Assembly (NCBI RefSeq): GCF_900105175.1
Contig: NZ_LT629771.1
Coordinates: forward strand, 310,001 to 374,000
DNA length: 64,000 bases
Direction: 5' to 3'
Source of the DNA: Jiangella sp. DSM 45060
Lineage (GTDB): Bacteria > Actinomycetota > Actinomycetes > Jiangellales > Jiangellaceae
How positions within the stretch are numbered: position 1 is the first letter of the stretch; each line of letters begins with the position of its first letter. The translations under genes were made by a program, and so were the position numbers. Positions 47,362 to 56,969 of the stretch are shown piece after piece. A model generated the notes under the pieces. It was not told where the DNA came from and searched no databases. It worked only from the letters and a program-made list of their open reading frames with translations.

Positions 47362-47880
47362 CTAGGTGGTCTGCTCCTGCACCCGGTGCGCCGGGAAGAC
47401 CCAGGTGCGGTACGACCAGAACCGGAACAGCGTGCCGAGCAGCAGCCCGACCACGTTGGCGGCGATGTTGTCGGCCAGCGGGCCGGACAGCCCCAGCACG
47501 TACCGCGAGAACCCGAGACAGGCCAGCGCGATGCCCAGCCCGATGCCGTTGAGCACGAAGAACAGCGTGTACTCGCGGGCCAGCCCGGTGCGGGCGCGGT
47601 GCCGGAACGTCCACAGCCGGTTGCCGGTGTACGTGACGGACGTGGCGCCGACGACGGCGATGGTCTTGGCCCAGAGAGGGGAGTCGTGCAGGGGGCCGAT
47701 GCCGTCGGCGCCCCAGAAGAGCAGCGCGTTGAAGATCGCGAGGTCGACGAGGAAGCCGATGCCGCCGACGGTGGCGAACTTGGCGGCCTCGCGGACGAGG
47801 TGGTGAAGTCCGTACCACAGTCGCGACACCGCGCCCGGCAATCGCGGGGCGCGGCGCTTCGGCGGCACGGTATCGAGCAC
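47362..47880 (-). CDS. GtrA-family membrane protein
   Basis: From GTG 47880 this is 172 residues with four membrane segments and the GtrA pattern: AAKFATVGGIGFLVDLAIFN, YTGNRLWTFRHR, a third helix with FFVLNGIGLG and the end LLGTLFRFWSYRTWVF. GtrA proteins are linked to flipping or modification of polyprenyl-linked sugars for the cell envelope. It is convergent with mvaB and divergent from purK. Confidence 0.9.
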   Translation of the reverse strand: MLDTVPPKRRAPRLPGAVSRLWYGLHHLVREAAKFATVGGIGFLVDLAIFNALLFWGADGIGPLHDSPLWAKTIAVVGATSVTYTGNRLWTFRHRARTGLAREYTLFFVLNGIGLGIALACLGFSRYVLGLSGPLADNIAANVVGLLLGTLFRFWSYRTWVFPAHRVQEQTT

Positions 47881-48019
47881 GCGCCCAGGGTAAGGCACAA
47901 CGCCCGGATCGGGATATCCCTCCGGATTTGCGCAGGTCAGCTCGTGATCGTTCGTCTCAGCATGAGGCCGGCAGGTGGTCGCGGCGGGCCGGACGGCCGG
48001 TGCCGTACGCTCGTGGCCC

Positions 48020-49165
48020 GTGGGTGATGATGCGACGTGGCCCGTGGTGGGCATGGTCGGCGGGGGGCAGCTGGCCCGGATGACCCAGCCGGCGGCGGTG
48101 GCCCTCGGCGTACGCCTGAAGGTGCTGGCCGCGGCGCCGGACGAGTCGGCGGCGCAGGTGGTGAACGACCCCGTCATCGGCGACGAGAAGGCGCTGGCCG
48201 ACCTCCGCGCGTTCGCCGCCGGATGCGACGTCCTGACGTTCGACCACGAGCACGTGCCGCCCGCGTGGCTGGAGGCCCTGGAGGCCGACGGCGTGCTCGT
48301 GCGGCCCGGGTCGGCGGCGCTGCTGCACGCCCAGGACAAGGGCGTCATGCGGTCGCGGCTGACGGCGCTGGGCGTGCCGTGCCCGCGCTGGTCGATCGTG
48401 GCGTCGCCGGACGAGGTGGCGGCCTTCGGCACCGAGGTCGTGCTGAAGACGACGCGCGGCGGGTACGACGGCAAGGGCGTCTGGCTGGTCACGCCGTCGA
48501 CGCCGGCCGAGGTCGTCGAGGAGCCGTTCAAGGCCGGTGTCCCGGTGCTGGCGGAGGTGCGCGTCGACTTCGCGCGCGAGCTGTCCGCCGTCGTCGCCCG
48601 CTCGCCGCACGGCCAGGCCGTCGCGTACCCCGTCGTCGAGTCGGTGCAGCGTGACGGCATCTGCGTCGAGGTGGTGGCGCCGGCGCCGGGGCTGTCGCCC
48701 GACCTCGCGAACGAGGCGCAGCGGCTCGCGCTGACGGTGGCCGCGGAGCTGGGCGTCGTGGGGGTGCTGGCGGTCGAGCTGTTCGAGACGACGGACGGCC
48801 GGCTGCTGGTCAACGAGCTGGCGATGCGGCCGCACAACTCCGGGCACTGGTCCATCGACGGCGCCGTGACCAGCCAGTTCGAGAACCACCTGCGAGCCGT
48901 CCTGGACCTCCCGCTCGGCTCGCCGGTCGTGCGGGCCCCGTACACCGTCATGGTCAACCTGCTCGGCGGCGACCTCCCCGAGGTGTACTCGACGTACCGC
49001 CACATCATGGCGCGCGACCCGGAACTCAAGGTGCACTGGTACGGCAAGGGCGTACGGCCGGGCCGGAAGGTCGGCCACGTGACGGCGTACGGCGCCGACC
49101 TCGAGTCGCTGCGGGAACGGGCCTGGCACGCCGCCGACTACATCCGAGGGGACATCGATGAGTGA
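48020..49165 (+). CDS. purK: N5-carboxyaminoimidazole ribonucleotide synthase
   Basis: The 381 residues form an ATP-grasp enzyme: [12 protein letters not shown] at the N-terminus, [23 protein letters not shown], and late [13 protein letters not shown] followed by [16 protein letters not shown]. It makes N5-CAIR from AIR, ATP and bicarbonate in purine synthesis. TACGCT (48006-48011) lies 8 bases before the GTG, so the mRNA is near-leaderless. It overlaps purE by 8 bases. Confidence 0.96.
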   Translation: MGDDATWPVVGMVGGGQLARMTQPAAVALGVRLKVLAAAPDESAAQVVNDPVIGDEKALADLRAFAAGCDVLTFDHEHVPPAWLEALEADGVLVRPGSAALLHAQDKGVMRSRLTALGVPCPRWSIVASPDEVAAFGTEVVLKTTRGGYDGKGVWLVTPSTPAEVVEEPFKAGVPVLAEVRVDFARELSAVVARSPHGQAVAYPVVESVQRDGICVEVVAPAPGLSPDLANEAQRLALTVAAELGVVGVLAVELFETTDGRLLVNELAMRPHNSGHWSIDGAVTSQFENHLRAVLDLPLGSPVVRAPYTVMVNLLGGDLPEVYSTYRHIMARDPELKVHWYGKGVRPGRKVGHVTAYGADLESLRERAWHAADYIRGDIDE

Positions 49166-49697
49166 CCTGGTGACGGCACGAGGGTCCGGCGCGCCGCTGG
49201 TCGGCATCGTCATGGGCTCCGACTCCGACTGGCCGGTGATGTCCGCCGCCGCCGAGGCGCTGGATGAGCTGGCCGTGCCGCACGAGGTCGGCGTCGTGTC
49301 GGCGCACCGGATGCCGCAGGCGATGCTGGCCTACGGCGCCGACGCGGCCGGGCGGGGGCTGCGGGTGCTGATCGCCGGCGCCGGCGGCGCCGCTCACCTG
49401 CCCGGCATGCTCGCGTCGGTGACGTCGCTGCCCGTCGTCGGCGTGCCGGTGCCGCTGAAGTACCTGGACGGCATGGACTCCCTGCTGTCGATCGTCCAGA
49501 TGCCGGCCGGTGTGCCGGTGGCGACGGTGTCGGTGGGCGGTGCCCGCAACGCCGGCCTGCTGGCCGCCCGCATCCTGGGCGCGTCGGACGACGCCCTGCG
49601 TGCGCGCCTCGACGACTTCCGCTCGTCCCTCGAAGCCGCGGCGACGGCGAAGGGCGCCGCCCTGCGCGCCCGCCTCGCGTCCGACGCCGACTCCTGA
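49158..49697 (+). CDS. purE: N5-carboxyaminoimidazole ribonucleotide mutase
   Basis: The 179 residues have the PurE signatures [40 protein letters not shown] and [20 protein letters not shown]. It converts N5-CAIR to CAIR. It is coupled to purK. Its C-terminus has an extra Ala/Arg-rich helix. Confidence 0.97.
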   Translation: MSDLVTARGSGAPLVGIVMGSDSDWPVMSAAAEALDELAVPHEVGVVSAHRMPQAMLAYGADAAGRGLRVLIAGAGGAAHLPGMLASVTSLPVVGVPVPLKYLDGMDSLLSIVQMPAGVPVATVSVGGARNAGLLAARILGASDDALRARLDDFRSSLEAAATAKGAALRARLASDADS

Positions 49698-49706
49698 TCC
49701 AGCCGA

Positions 49707-49812
49707 CCTCACCCGCGTCTGGCACACCTCACCCGTCCGGGGACCAGTTGGGCCCGGGAACGGCTCGTCATACGGTCTCCACGCGAGTGAGGCGCACATC
49801 GGCAGAGTGAGG
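49707..49812 (+). promoter_or_regulatory. Promoter framed by four copies of CCTCACYC (two direct, two inverted)
   Basis: ACCTCACCCG occurs at 49707-49716 and 49727-49736 (offset 20 bp). The inverse GAGTGAGG occurs at 49785-49792 and 49805-49812 (offset 20 bp). Between the pairs lies TTGGGC (49748-49753)-N17-TACGGT (49771-49776), a good sigma70-type promoter directed at the AbiEi-type gene. The symmetry suggests cooperative autorepression. Confidence 0.6.
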
Positions 49813-49908
49813 TCTGCCGATATCCACAGGGCCGCCGGATCTCGGCGATCGTCCACAAATCGGCTGCAGGCCCTGTCGTGCGGGCGCGCCGATGACGACG
49901 CTGGGCCA

Positions 49909-50973
49909 ATGCCAGGACGACCGCGCCGACTTCCCGACGACATCGCCGAGCTCATCGCGCGTGAGCACGGGGTGGTGACGCTTGCCGTCGCGCGGGCAGC
50001 GGGGGTCGATCCACGACGGCTCCGCCGGCTCTGCGCGGCTGGACTGCTGACCTTGCTGATGCCCGGCTGTTTCGCCATGGCCACGTCAGCTGCGGTCGAC
50101 GAGTGGGACGAGTTCCGGCTCGGCGCGCGTGCGTTCGCGGGCTACTGCGGTCCGTCCTCCTTCCTGTCTGGGTGGTCGGCCGCGGTCACGTGGCGGCTTC
50201 CAACCATCGGACGGCCGCCGTCACGCCACAGCGCTGTCCGCCAGGTCGGCGCAGGCCACTCGGTGCGGAACACACCCTTCGGCGAGCTGCGAGCTGTCGT
50301 ACTCGCGCCGCGCCATTCCTGTCGCTTCGCCGGTGTGCGGGTCGTGAGCAGGGCGTGGACGGTGGCCGATCTGGCCCGTGCTGGGCCGATCCTGCCCGCG
50401 CTTGTCGCCGCTGACGCTGCCGCCGCTGCGGGCGTCGATCTGCGCGGAGCGATCGAGCACATGGAGCACTGGCCCGGCGTTCGACGAGCGAGATGGGTGG
50501 CCGCGTATGCCGACCCGATGGCCGAGTCGCCGCTGGAGACGCTCGGGCGGTTCGCGTGTCTGCAGTTCGACCTGCCGCTGCCGGTCTGCAACGCATGGGT
50601 CGGCGCCGACGGGCCCGAGTACCGGGTCGACGGGCTGTGGCCCCACCACCGGGCCGCGTTCGAGGCCGACGGCGCGCTGAAGTACGACAACCGTCCGGAC
50701 GCCTCCCGCATCGTCGCGCGGCAGGGCGAGCGAGAGTGGCGGTTGCGGCGAATCGGCCTCGACGTCGTCCGGTTCGGGTGGGACTTCGCCTGGCGGAACC
50801 GGGCCGAGCTGGCTGGACGGTTCGCCGCCCTGCTCCGCGACAACGCGCGGCACGAGCGACCGATTCGCTGGTGGAAGCACGTGCCGGGAGTAGGCGCGGT
50901 GGAACCCGAGCCCGCCGACTGGCCGTCGCCCGTGCGGTCGGGGGTCGTCCTGCCGGCCGGCTGGGACCGCTGA
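49909..50973 (+). CDS. AbiEi-type antitoxin-domain protein with C-terminal nuclease-like region
   Basis: These 354 residues start with a winged-helix domain of the AbiEi antitoxin type (DIAELIAREHGVVTLAVARA, RRLCAAGLLTLLMPGCF), followed by a middle domain and a C-terminal part with ESPLETLGRF, YRVDGLWPHHRAAFEADGAL and KYDN, which resembles the DUF559/Vsr-like endonuclease core of many actinobacterial relatives. No partner AbiEii toxin is next to it. Such solitary proteins are common and uncharacterised. G+C seems slightly lower than in its neighbours. The start is ATG 49909; the 5' leader would be about 125 bases. Confidence 0.7.
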   Translation: MPGRPRRLPDDIAELIAREHGVVTLAVARAAGVDPRRLRRLCAAGLLTLLMPGCFAMATSAAVDEWDEFRLGARAFAGYCGPSSFLSGWSAAVTWRLPTIGRPPSRHSAVRQVGAGHSVRNTPFGELRAVVLAPRHSCRFAGVRVVSRAWTVADLARAGPILPALVAADAAAAAGVDLRGAIEHMEHWPGVRRARWVAAYADPMAESPLETLGRFACLQFDLPLPVCNAWVGADGPEYRVDGLWPHHRAAFEADGALKYDNRPDASRIVARQGEREWRLRRIGLDVVRFGWDFAWRNRAELAGRFAALLRDNARHERPIRWWKHVPGVGAVEPEPADWPSPVRSGVVLPAGWDR

Positions 50974-51195
50974 CGTCCGCCGGATTCCGGGGCGTGGGGG
51001 CCGCGCGGAAATTCGGTTGCGCCGACGGGACCGGACCGGGTTGGCTGGACGGCGACGGATGTCCGGGTCGGCTCGACCCGGCGAGGCGAAGGGAGGCGTG
51101 TCCGATGGCTGCCCACTCGAGGCGGCGCGCTGTCGTCTGCGCGCCAGATGGCCCTCACTTCGCCGTTCCCACCGCCTGACCCGAACGAACACCCC

Positions 51196-51228
51196 GCGGT
51201 GGGGACCTCCTCGTCAGGAGACCACCGC
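51196..51228 (+). promoter_or_regulatory. Hairpin that sequesters the RIO kinase ribosome-binding site
   Basis: GCGGTGG (51196-51202) pairs with CCACCGC (51222-51228), and inside it CTCCT (51207-51211) pairs with AGGAG (51216-51220) over a CGTC loop. AGGAG is the Shine-Dalgarno for the GTG at 51230, so the RBS is buried in the stem. Confidence 0.55.
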
Positions 51229-51229
51229 A

Positions 51230-52174
51230 GTGCCGAACCACGATCAATTCCAGCCCATGCGCTCTCGCGGCCGCGCCCGCACCCGTGAGGACCGCGCCGA
51301 GGTCGCCGACCGCGGGCCGAACGTCTTCGCCGAGTATGCCGCGAAGTACGGGCTCACCCCGCCCGGCGAAGAGGCGGTCACCGACGACCCGCCGTACGGG
51401 GACCGGTGGACCACCTGGGACGACTCCACGGCGGGCCAGCGCGGCCCGCGGCCGTACCCGGACTGGGTCGTCACCGAGCTCGGCGCCGTCGACACCGAGC
51501 TGGGCATCCTCAAGACCGGCAAGGAGGCCGACGTCTTCCTGGTGGAGCGCTCGGTGCCGGACACCGGGAAGGCCACGGTGATGGCGGCCAAGCGCTACCG
51601 CGACCCCAAGCACCGCATGTTCCACCGCGACGACGGCTACCGCGAGGGCCGCCGCGACCGCGAGTCCCGCGTCAACCGCGCCATGGCCAAGGGCAGCGCG
51701 TTCGGCCGCGAGGCCATCGCCGGGCAGTGGGCGCACGCCGAGTTCGCGGCGCTCACGGCGCTGTGGGCGGCCGGCGTCGCCGTCCCGTATCCGGTGCAGA
51801 TCGTCGGCACCGAGCTGCTGATGCAGTTCATCGGCGACGACGGCGGGGGCGCGGCGCCGCGGCTGGCCCAGCTCCGGCCCGACCCCGGCGAGCTGCGCGA
51901 CCTCTGGGACCAGCTGGCGCACAACCTGTCGCTGCTGGCGCTGGCCGGCTACGCGCACGGCGACCTGTCCGCGTACAACCTGCTGGTGCACGACGGCCGG
52001 CTGGTGGTCATCGACGTGCCGCAGATCGTCGACGTCGTCGGCAACCCGCACGGCCGCGAGTTCCTCGACCGCGACGTCCGCAACGTCGGCGGCTGGTTCA
52101 CGGCCCGCGGCCTCGACCCCGGCCACGTCGACTCGCTCAGCGAGGCGCTGGCGAGGGACGCCCGGCTCGCCTGA
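51230..52174 (+). CDS. RIO1-type serine protein kinase
   Basis: The 314 residues match RIO kinases: a hybrid P-loop region GILKTGKEADVFLVE, AAKRYRDPKHRMFH (ATP-site Lys), AFGREAIAGQWAHAEFAAL, the catalytic loop YAHGDLSAYNLLV (HGDLSxYN) and metal site VVIDVPQIVD. RIO kinases act in ribosome maturation in archaea and eukaryotes; the bacterial role is unclear. The N-terminal 60 residues are charged and probably disordered. The GTG at 51230 has AGGAG 9 bases upstream, held in a hairpin. Confidence 0.88.
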   Translation: MPNHDQFQPMRSRGRARTREDRAEVADRGPNVFAEYAAKYGLTPPGEEAVTDDPPYGDRWTTWDDSTAGQRGPRPYPDWVVTELGAVDTELGILKTGKEADVFLVERSVPDTGKATVMAAKRYRDPKHRMFHRDDGYREGRRDRESRVNRAMAKGSAFGREAIAGQWAHAEFAALTALWAAGVAVPYPVQIVGTELLMQFIGDDGGGAAPRLAQLRPDPGELRDLWDQLAHNLSLLALAGYAHGDLSAYNLLVHDGRLVVIDVPQIVDVVGNPHGREFLDRDVRNVGGWFTARGLDPGHVDSLSEALARDARLA

Positions 52175-52182
52175 CCCGCTCG

Positions 52183-52226
52183 GCAATGAGCACCTCTACG
52201 CATCGATGCGTATGGGTGCTCATTGC
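52183..52226. terminator. Long hairpin, probable bidirectional terminator
   Basis: GCAATGAGCACC and its exact complement (12 bp) enclose the perfect palindrome ACGCATCGATGCGT. It lies between the convergent RIO kinase and subtilase genes. There is no U-tract on either strand. Confidence 0.6.
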
Positions 52227-52234
52227 AAAGAGGC

Positions 52235-52262
52235 GCGGCGGGCTCCCGAGGGAACCCGCCGC
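52235..52262. terminator. Second hairpin in the convergent gap
   Basis: GCGGCGGG and CCCGCCGC (8 bp) flank CTCCCGAGGGAA, which can itself fold by TCCC/GGGA. It lies 20 bases before the subtilase stop, on the side where minus-strand transcription ends. Confidence 0.5.
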
Positions 52263-52281
52263 CGCCTGGAGCGTCAGGCCG

Positions 52282-55200
52282 TCAGCGCCCGTCGCTGACG
52301 ATGCCGACGGTGGCCGAGGCCGGGTCGCCTGCTGCGTAGCCGGCGCCGTCCTCGATCGTGACGGTGACCGAACGGTCGCGCGGGCTCGGCCCGCGCCGGT
52401 CGATCACCCCGACGGTCTCGACCACGGTGGTCTCGCCGGGCCCGAACGTGACGGTGCCGTCGAGCGGTTCGTAGTCGCGGCCCGGCCGGGTGTACCGGTT
52501 GTTCTCGACCGAGTACGTCACCGTCAGCGAACCCGACGACGAGCCGGCCGGACGGGTGAAGGTGAACGCGCCGTCCGTGGCCGGCTCGACCGCGTCGGCC
52601 GTCGCCGCGACCGTGACGACCGGCAGCGACACCGTAACGCTGTCGGAGACGGTGACCTCCTGAGCACCCGGGTTGTCGGTGACGTGCACCGCCGAGTTCG
52701 TCAGCACCGTGCCGTCCGCGACGTCGGCGTCGACCGTGACGTCGTAGGTGATGACGACCGGGTCGAGGTCCGGCCCGGCGTAGTTCGCGCAGACGACGGT
52801 GTCGTCCGCGATGACGCCGGCCGCGCTGCCCGCGTTGACCAGCGCCGTCGCCGACGTGCCGGCGGCGTTCTCGGTGCCGATGGTGATCGGCCCGGCCAGC
52901 GGCCCGGTGACGTTGTCGTAGGCGAACACCAGGTCGTTGCTGCCCGACTGGATGATCGCCTCCATGTCGTAGGTGCCCTGCGCTCCGGTCGGGTCGCCGG
53001 CGAGCCGCAGGTCGTCGTACTCGATGATCCCGGCGGCGCCGCCGGTCGTCCTGGCCAGCGTGACGCCCGAGTTGGCCGCCTGGTCGTAGACGACCTGCAT
53101 GTCCTGCCAGAGCAGCGCGGCCACGTTGTTGGGCAGCCCTGCCGACGGCAGCTCCTGCGGCGTCCCGGGGTCGCCGCCGTAGTTGGCGTCGATGTCGAAG
53201 ATCAGGAAGCCGTCGTCGGTGAAGCCCACCTCGGTGTAGCCCACGTCGTAGAACCCGTACGTGCCACCCAAGGTCGTCCCGAACGCGACACCGTCGCCGG
53301 TGATGTTCGGGTTGGCCGCGAGGCCCGCGCCGGTCGCCAGGTCGACGTACGACGCCGTGCCCGTGAACGGGTTGACGCACTGGGGGTCGGTGGCGCTGGT
53401 CGTGATGACGTAGTCCCCTTCGGCCCCGACCGCCGTCGGCAGCGTTCCCGACCACGTCAGCACGCCGTCCTCGACGGTGGCGCCCTCGGTCGCCGATCCC
53501 TCGACGTACGTCGTGCCCTCGGGCAGCGTGTCGGTGATCGTGTAGGCGAGGTCCTCGGGCGTGACGTTCGGCTGGACCATCAGCGTGTACCTGACGGTGT
53601 CGCCCGGCGCGGCGGTGTCGACGGACGCCGTCTTGGTGACGTCGTCGGCGTGCCGGGTGACGGTGACCGGGATGACGCCGATGTCGCCCGGCGAGTCCGG
53701 CGACGAGCCCAGTGCCACCGCGCCGAACCAGGTCTCGCCCGGGTCGAGGTCGTCCTCGTCGTAGAACGCGCGGATGGTGAACGGCTCGCCCTGGGGCTGC
53801 GACGCCGGGCCCTCCACCGTCAGGTTGCCCTCGCCGGCGGTGACGACGGCGGTGCCGAGCGTGACGGTGTCGGTGCCGCCCGGCGTCGACGCGTCCCAGT
53901 TCTGCACGAGGATCCACCAGGTGCCCGCCTCCGGGCTGCCGACGTCGCAGGACTCGGCCGCGCTGCCGGTGGCGCTGGTGCACACCAACGTCGCCGCGCT
54001 CGGGGTGTCGCCGGTGCCGACGAACAGGTCGAGGTCCGGCGCCGTGGAGTCGGACAGCTGGGCGACCAGCCGCGCGGTGTCCGCCGGCACGTCGACCAGG
54101 ATCGTCTGCGTGCCGTTGCCGTCGTACGGGTCGGTGTTGGTGCTGTCCTCGACGATCGACAGCTGCTGCTCCTCGACCGGGACCAGCCCGCCCACCGTCG
54201 CGGTGAAGTCCTCGATCTCGATCGACTCGATCGGCGCGGACTCCTGCGAGCCGGCGTCGCGGCGGGTGTCGATGTCGATGCCCTCGGGCAGGACGCCGTT
54301 CGACGGCAGCGCCGCGACCGGCAGGTGCGCGACCGGCGCGGCCGAACCCTCCGCCGGCGTCAGGACCACCGTGGCGAACTGGTAGGCGTCGGTCGGCGCG
54401 CCGGTGACGTCAGCCGTGATCGTCAGCTCGATGTCCTGGCCCTCGGCGATGGTGAACGTCGACGGCTCGACCGTCACCGCGATGCCGTCGGTGATCCCGT
54501 CGGTGCTGACGGTCCAAGTGCCGGCGCCGGTGGAGGTGCCGGTGACGGTGCGGGTCCACGTGCACGTCTGAAGGCACTGCCGGTCGGTCATGCTGGCGGT
54601 GTTGAGCGCCTTGACGTCGCCGCCCTCGCCCGGGTCGGCCGCAGCGTACTCGGCGGGGGTGACGTCGAGGACCAGTCCGGCCATCGCGGCGACGTCGAGG
54701 TCGACCCGGCCGGAGCCCATGTCGAACCAGTCGGCGGGCGTGCCGTCGTTGTCGGTGACCTCGGTGACGGACGTCGTCATCAGCGCGGACTGCGCCTCGG
54801 CCGGCGACCAGTCGTCCCCGTGCAGGGCCTTGAGCAGCGCGTACGAGCCGGCGACGTGCGGGCTGGCCATCGACGTGCCGGAGATGAAGCCCCACGACAC
54901 CTCGTTGCCGACCCCGTTGGCGGCCAGGACGTCGACGCCGGGGGCGCTGACGGCCGGCGAGATCAGCTCGACGGCACGGTTCGGGCCGCGGCTGGAGAAC
55001 GACGCCATGATGTCGCCGAGATCGTCGGAGATGACCTCGAGGCCGCCGGACAGCGACGCCTGCTCGCCGGTGACCGACGCCATCCACGCCTTCAGCGCGA
55101 CGCCGTCGTCGTAGGTGATGTGCACCGCCGGGATCGCGTGCGGGTCGGCGTTGAGCGACGTGCCGCTGGCCTCGTCGTTGGCGAGGACGAAGCCCTCGGC

Positions 55201-56712
55201 GCCGAGGGCGCCGACGATCTGGCCCTTCTCGACCCGGCCGTTCTCGCCGCGGTCACAGACGACGATCTGGCCGGTGAAGTCGGTGCCGGCCGGGAACCCG
55301 TCGGCCAGGCACAGCGGGTTGTCTAGGTCCGCGGCGTCGACCAGCGGGAACGTGCCGCTGGTGGCGGCGCTGAACGCCTGGCCGCGGATCGCCGGCAGCG
55401 TCTGGCCGCCGTCCGCGGTGAGGTTCTGCACCTCGGCCTGCCACTGCCGGTTGTGCTGCACGGCGCCGACCGCGGTCAGCCACGGCACGTCGCCGGGGGA
55501 GCCGGTCGTGGCCGCGCCCGGGCCCTCGTTGCCGGCCGAGCTGGCGACGTAGACGCCGGCGGCGCGGGCGTTGAGGAACGCGACGGAGTCGGTGTCGCTC
55601 CACGGGTCCGGCGAGGCCGACGGGCTGCCGATGGAGTAGTTGACGACGTCGACGCCGTCGGCGATGGCTTGGTTGATGCTGGCCAGCGTCGCCGATCCGG
55701 GGCAGCCGTCGGCGTTGCAGGCGTCGTAGGCGATGACGTTCGCGTGCGGCGCCACGCCCTTGATGGTGCGGGTGGCGCTGAACTCGTGCTCGGTGCCCTT
55801 CGCGCTGTACGTCGTGGCCGTGACCTGGTTGCCGGCCGACGTGCTGGCGGTGTGGCTGCCGTGGCCGTCGTTGTCGTACGGGTTGGTGCCGTCGACGCTG
55901 GTGAAGTCCCAGGCGCCGATCAGCTTGTCGTTGCAGCCCCAGTCCGGGATGTGCGCCGGGTTGGCCGGGTCGCAGACGCCGACGTACGTGCCGGCGCCGC
56001 GCGGGTTGGTGTGGTCGTAGCCGTCGCCGCCCTCGGCGACCGGCACGTCGTCGGCGAACGACGGGTTGGCCGGGTTGATGCCGGTGTCGATGACGCCGAC
56101 GACGACGCCCTCACCCTTCGTGCCGGTGTCGTCGGCGGCCGGGGTGCCCGAGCCGTCCCACAGCGCCGGCGCGCCGATCCACTCCGGGCCGACGTCGGTG
56201 TGCAGCTCCCGCTCCACGTCGACCGTCACGGACGTGACGCCCGGCAGCTCCGCGACCGCCAGCGCCTCGTCCTTCGTCAGCTCGACCGCGATGCCGTTGA
56301 GCGCGTACGTGTAGGTGAACGCGACCTCGGGCGCGCGCCCGATCTCGTCGTCGATGCGCGCGACCAGCTCGGCCTGCTCCTCCTCCAGATGCCCGGCGTA
56401 GGCCTGGGCGGCCCGGCTGTCCGCGTCCAGCGGCTCGGCGCCGCGGGCCTGCGGGCCCGTGGCCGCGAGACCGTCGATGCCGCCGTCGTAGGCGGGGACG
56501 GCCGGCTGGTCGAGCTGCACGATGTACAGCTCGGGCGCGGCGGCGGTGCCGAGCCGGAGGGCGACGCCCTTCTCCTGCTGGTGCACGGAGAGGTCGGTCA
56601 CCGCCTCCAGCTGGCCGGGCGACGGGGGCTCCGGGGGTGCGGCTCCGGCGGCCTGGGTGAGTCCCAGGGCGAGAGCCACCACCGTCGGAAGGGTCAAGCT
56701 GCGACGCAACAT
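52282..56712 (-). CDS. Large secreted subtilisin-like (S8) protease
   Basis: The 1476 residues start at ATG 56712, with AAGGAG 6 bases upstream. A signal peptide (MLRRSLTLPTVVALALGLTQ, cleavage near AGAA) and an I9-type propeptide (residues 60-170) precede the S8 domain. The catalytic residues are Asp209 (GVIDTGI), His284 (GHGSHTAS) and Ser614 (GTSMASPHVAG). A PA domain (about 440-550) is inserted. Downstream are Fn3-like and prepilin-type regions, a DUF11-like beta repeat (KTASVDTAAPGDTVRYTL), a gap-rich beta domain and a Calx-beta-like end. No sortase signal is seen, so it is probably released. It is divergent from a TrmB regulator. Confidence 0.93.
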   Translation of the reverse strand: MLRRSLTLPTVVALALGLTQAAGAAPPEPPSPGQLEAVTDLSVHQQEKGVALRLGTAAAPELYIVQLDQPAVPAYDGGIDGLAATGPQARGAEPLDADSRAAQAYAGHLEEEQAELVARIDDEIGRAPEVAFTYTYALNGIAVELTKDEALAVAELPGVTSVTVDVERELHTDVGPEWIGAPALWDGSGTPAADDTGTKGEGVVVGVIDTGINPANPSFADDVPVAEGGDGYDHTNPRGAGTYVGVCDPANPAHIPDWGCNDKLIGAWDFTSVDGTNPYDNDGHGSHTASTSAGNQVTATTYSAKGTEHEFSATRTIKGVAPHANVIAYDACNADGCPGSATLASINQAIADGVDVVNYSIGSPSASPDPWSDTDSVAFLNARAAGVYVASSAGNEGPGAATTGSPGDVPWLTAVGAVQHNRQWQAEVQNLTADGGQTLPAIRGQAFSAATSGTFPLVDAADLDNPLCLADGFPAGTDFTGQIVVCDRGENGRVEKGQIVGALGAEGFVLANDEASGTSLNADPHAIPAVHITYDDGVALKAWMASVTGEQASLSGGLEVISDDLGDIMASFSSRGPNRAVELISPAVSAPGVDVLAANGVGNEVSWGFISGTSMASPHVAGSYALLKALHGDDWSPAEAQSALMTTSVTEVTDNDGTPADWFDMGSGRVDLDVAAMAGLVLDVTPAEYAAADPGEGGDVKALNTASMTDRQCLQTCTWTRTVTGTSTGAGTWTVSTDGITDGIAVTVEPSTFTIAEGQDIELTITADVTGAPTDAYQFATVVLTPAEGSAAPVAHLPVAALPSNGVLPEGIDIDTRRDAGSQESAPIESIEIEDFTATVGGLVPVEEQQLSIVEDSTNTDPYDGNGTQTILVDVPADTARLVAQLSDSTAPDLDLFVGTGDTPSAATLVCTSATGSAAESCDVGSPEAGTWWILVQNWDASTPGGTDTVTLGTAVVTAGEGNLTVEGPASQPQGEPFTIRAFYDEDDLDPGETWFGAVALGSSPDSPGDIGVIPVTVTRHADDVTKTASVDTAAPGDTVRYTLMVQPNVTPEDLAYTITDTLPEGTTYVEGSATEGATVEDGVLTWSGTLPTAVGAEGDYVITTSATDPQCVNPFTGTASYVDLATGAGLAANPNITGDGVAFGTTLGGTYGFYDVGYTEVGFTDDGFLIFDIDANYGGDPGTPQELPSAGLPNNVAALLWQDMQVVYDQAANSGVTLARTTGGAAGIIEYDDLRLAGDPTGAQGTYDMEAIIQSGSNDLVFAYDNVTGPLAGPITIGTENAAGTSATALVNAGSAAGVIADDTVVCANYAGPDLDPVVITYDVTVDADVADGTVLTNSAVHVTDNPGAQEVTVSDSVTVSLPVVTVAATADAVEPATDGAFTFTRPAGSSSGSLTVTYSVENNRYTRPGRDYEPLDGTVTFGPGETTVVETVGVIDRRGPSPRDRSVTVTIEDGAGYAAGDPASATVGIVSDGR

Positions 56713-56937
56713 GCGGGCTCCTTCAACGACGAACCCGCCGGCCGGTCCGGGGTGTGGTGGCGGCGGGTCTGCGGTACACGCGTACGTGCTGACGGGACGG
56801 AGGAGATGCGGTGCCGGTGACAACGCGTTGGCGTCGGCATCACCGGCCTCCTACGGAGCGTGCGTTTCCCGGACGGATGACGTGCGGAGACGCACAGTGT
56901 CACAAGGTGTCCGGTAACCGGTGAAACTAGACGAAGG

Positions 56938-56969
56938 CTGTCACCACTGTCAATGGTGACAGTTAGGGT
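56938..56969 (+). promoter_or_regulatory. TrmB operator overlapping a leaderless promoter
   Basis: CTGTCACCA-N7-TGGTGACAG (56938-56962) is a perfect 9-bp inverted repeat. TAGGGT (56964-56969) follows 1 base later and lies 7 bases before the TrmB ATG, so the palindrome covers the promoter. CTGTCAATG-N8-TAGGGT also matches 7 of 9 bases of the DNA-damage promoter consensus. Confidence 0.6.
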
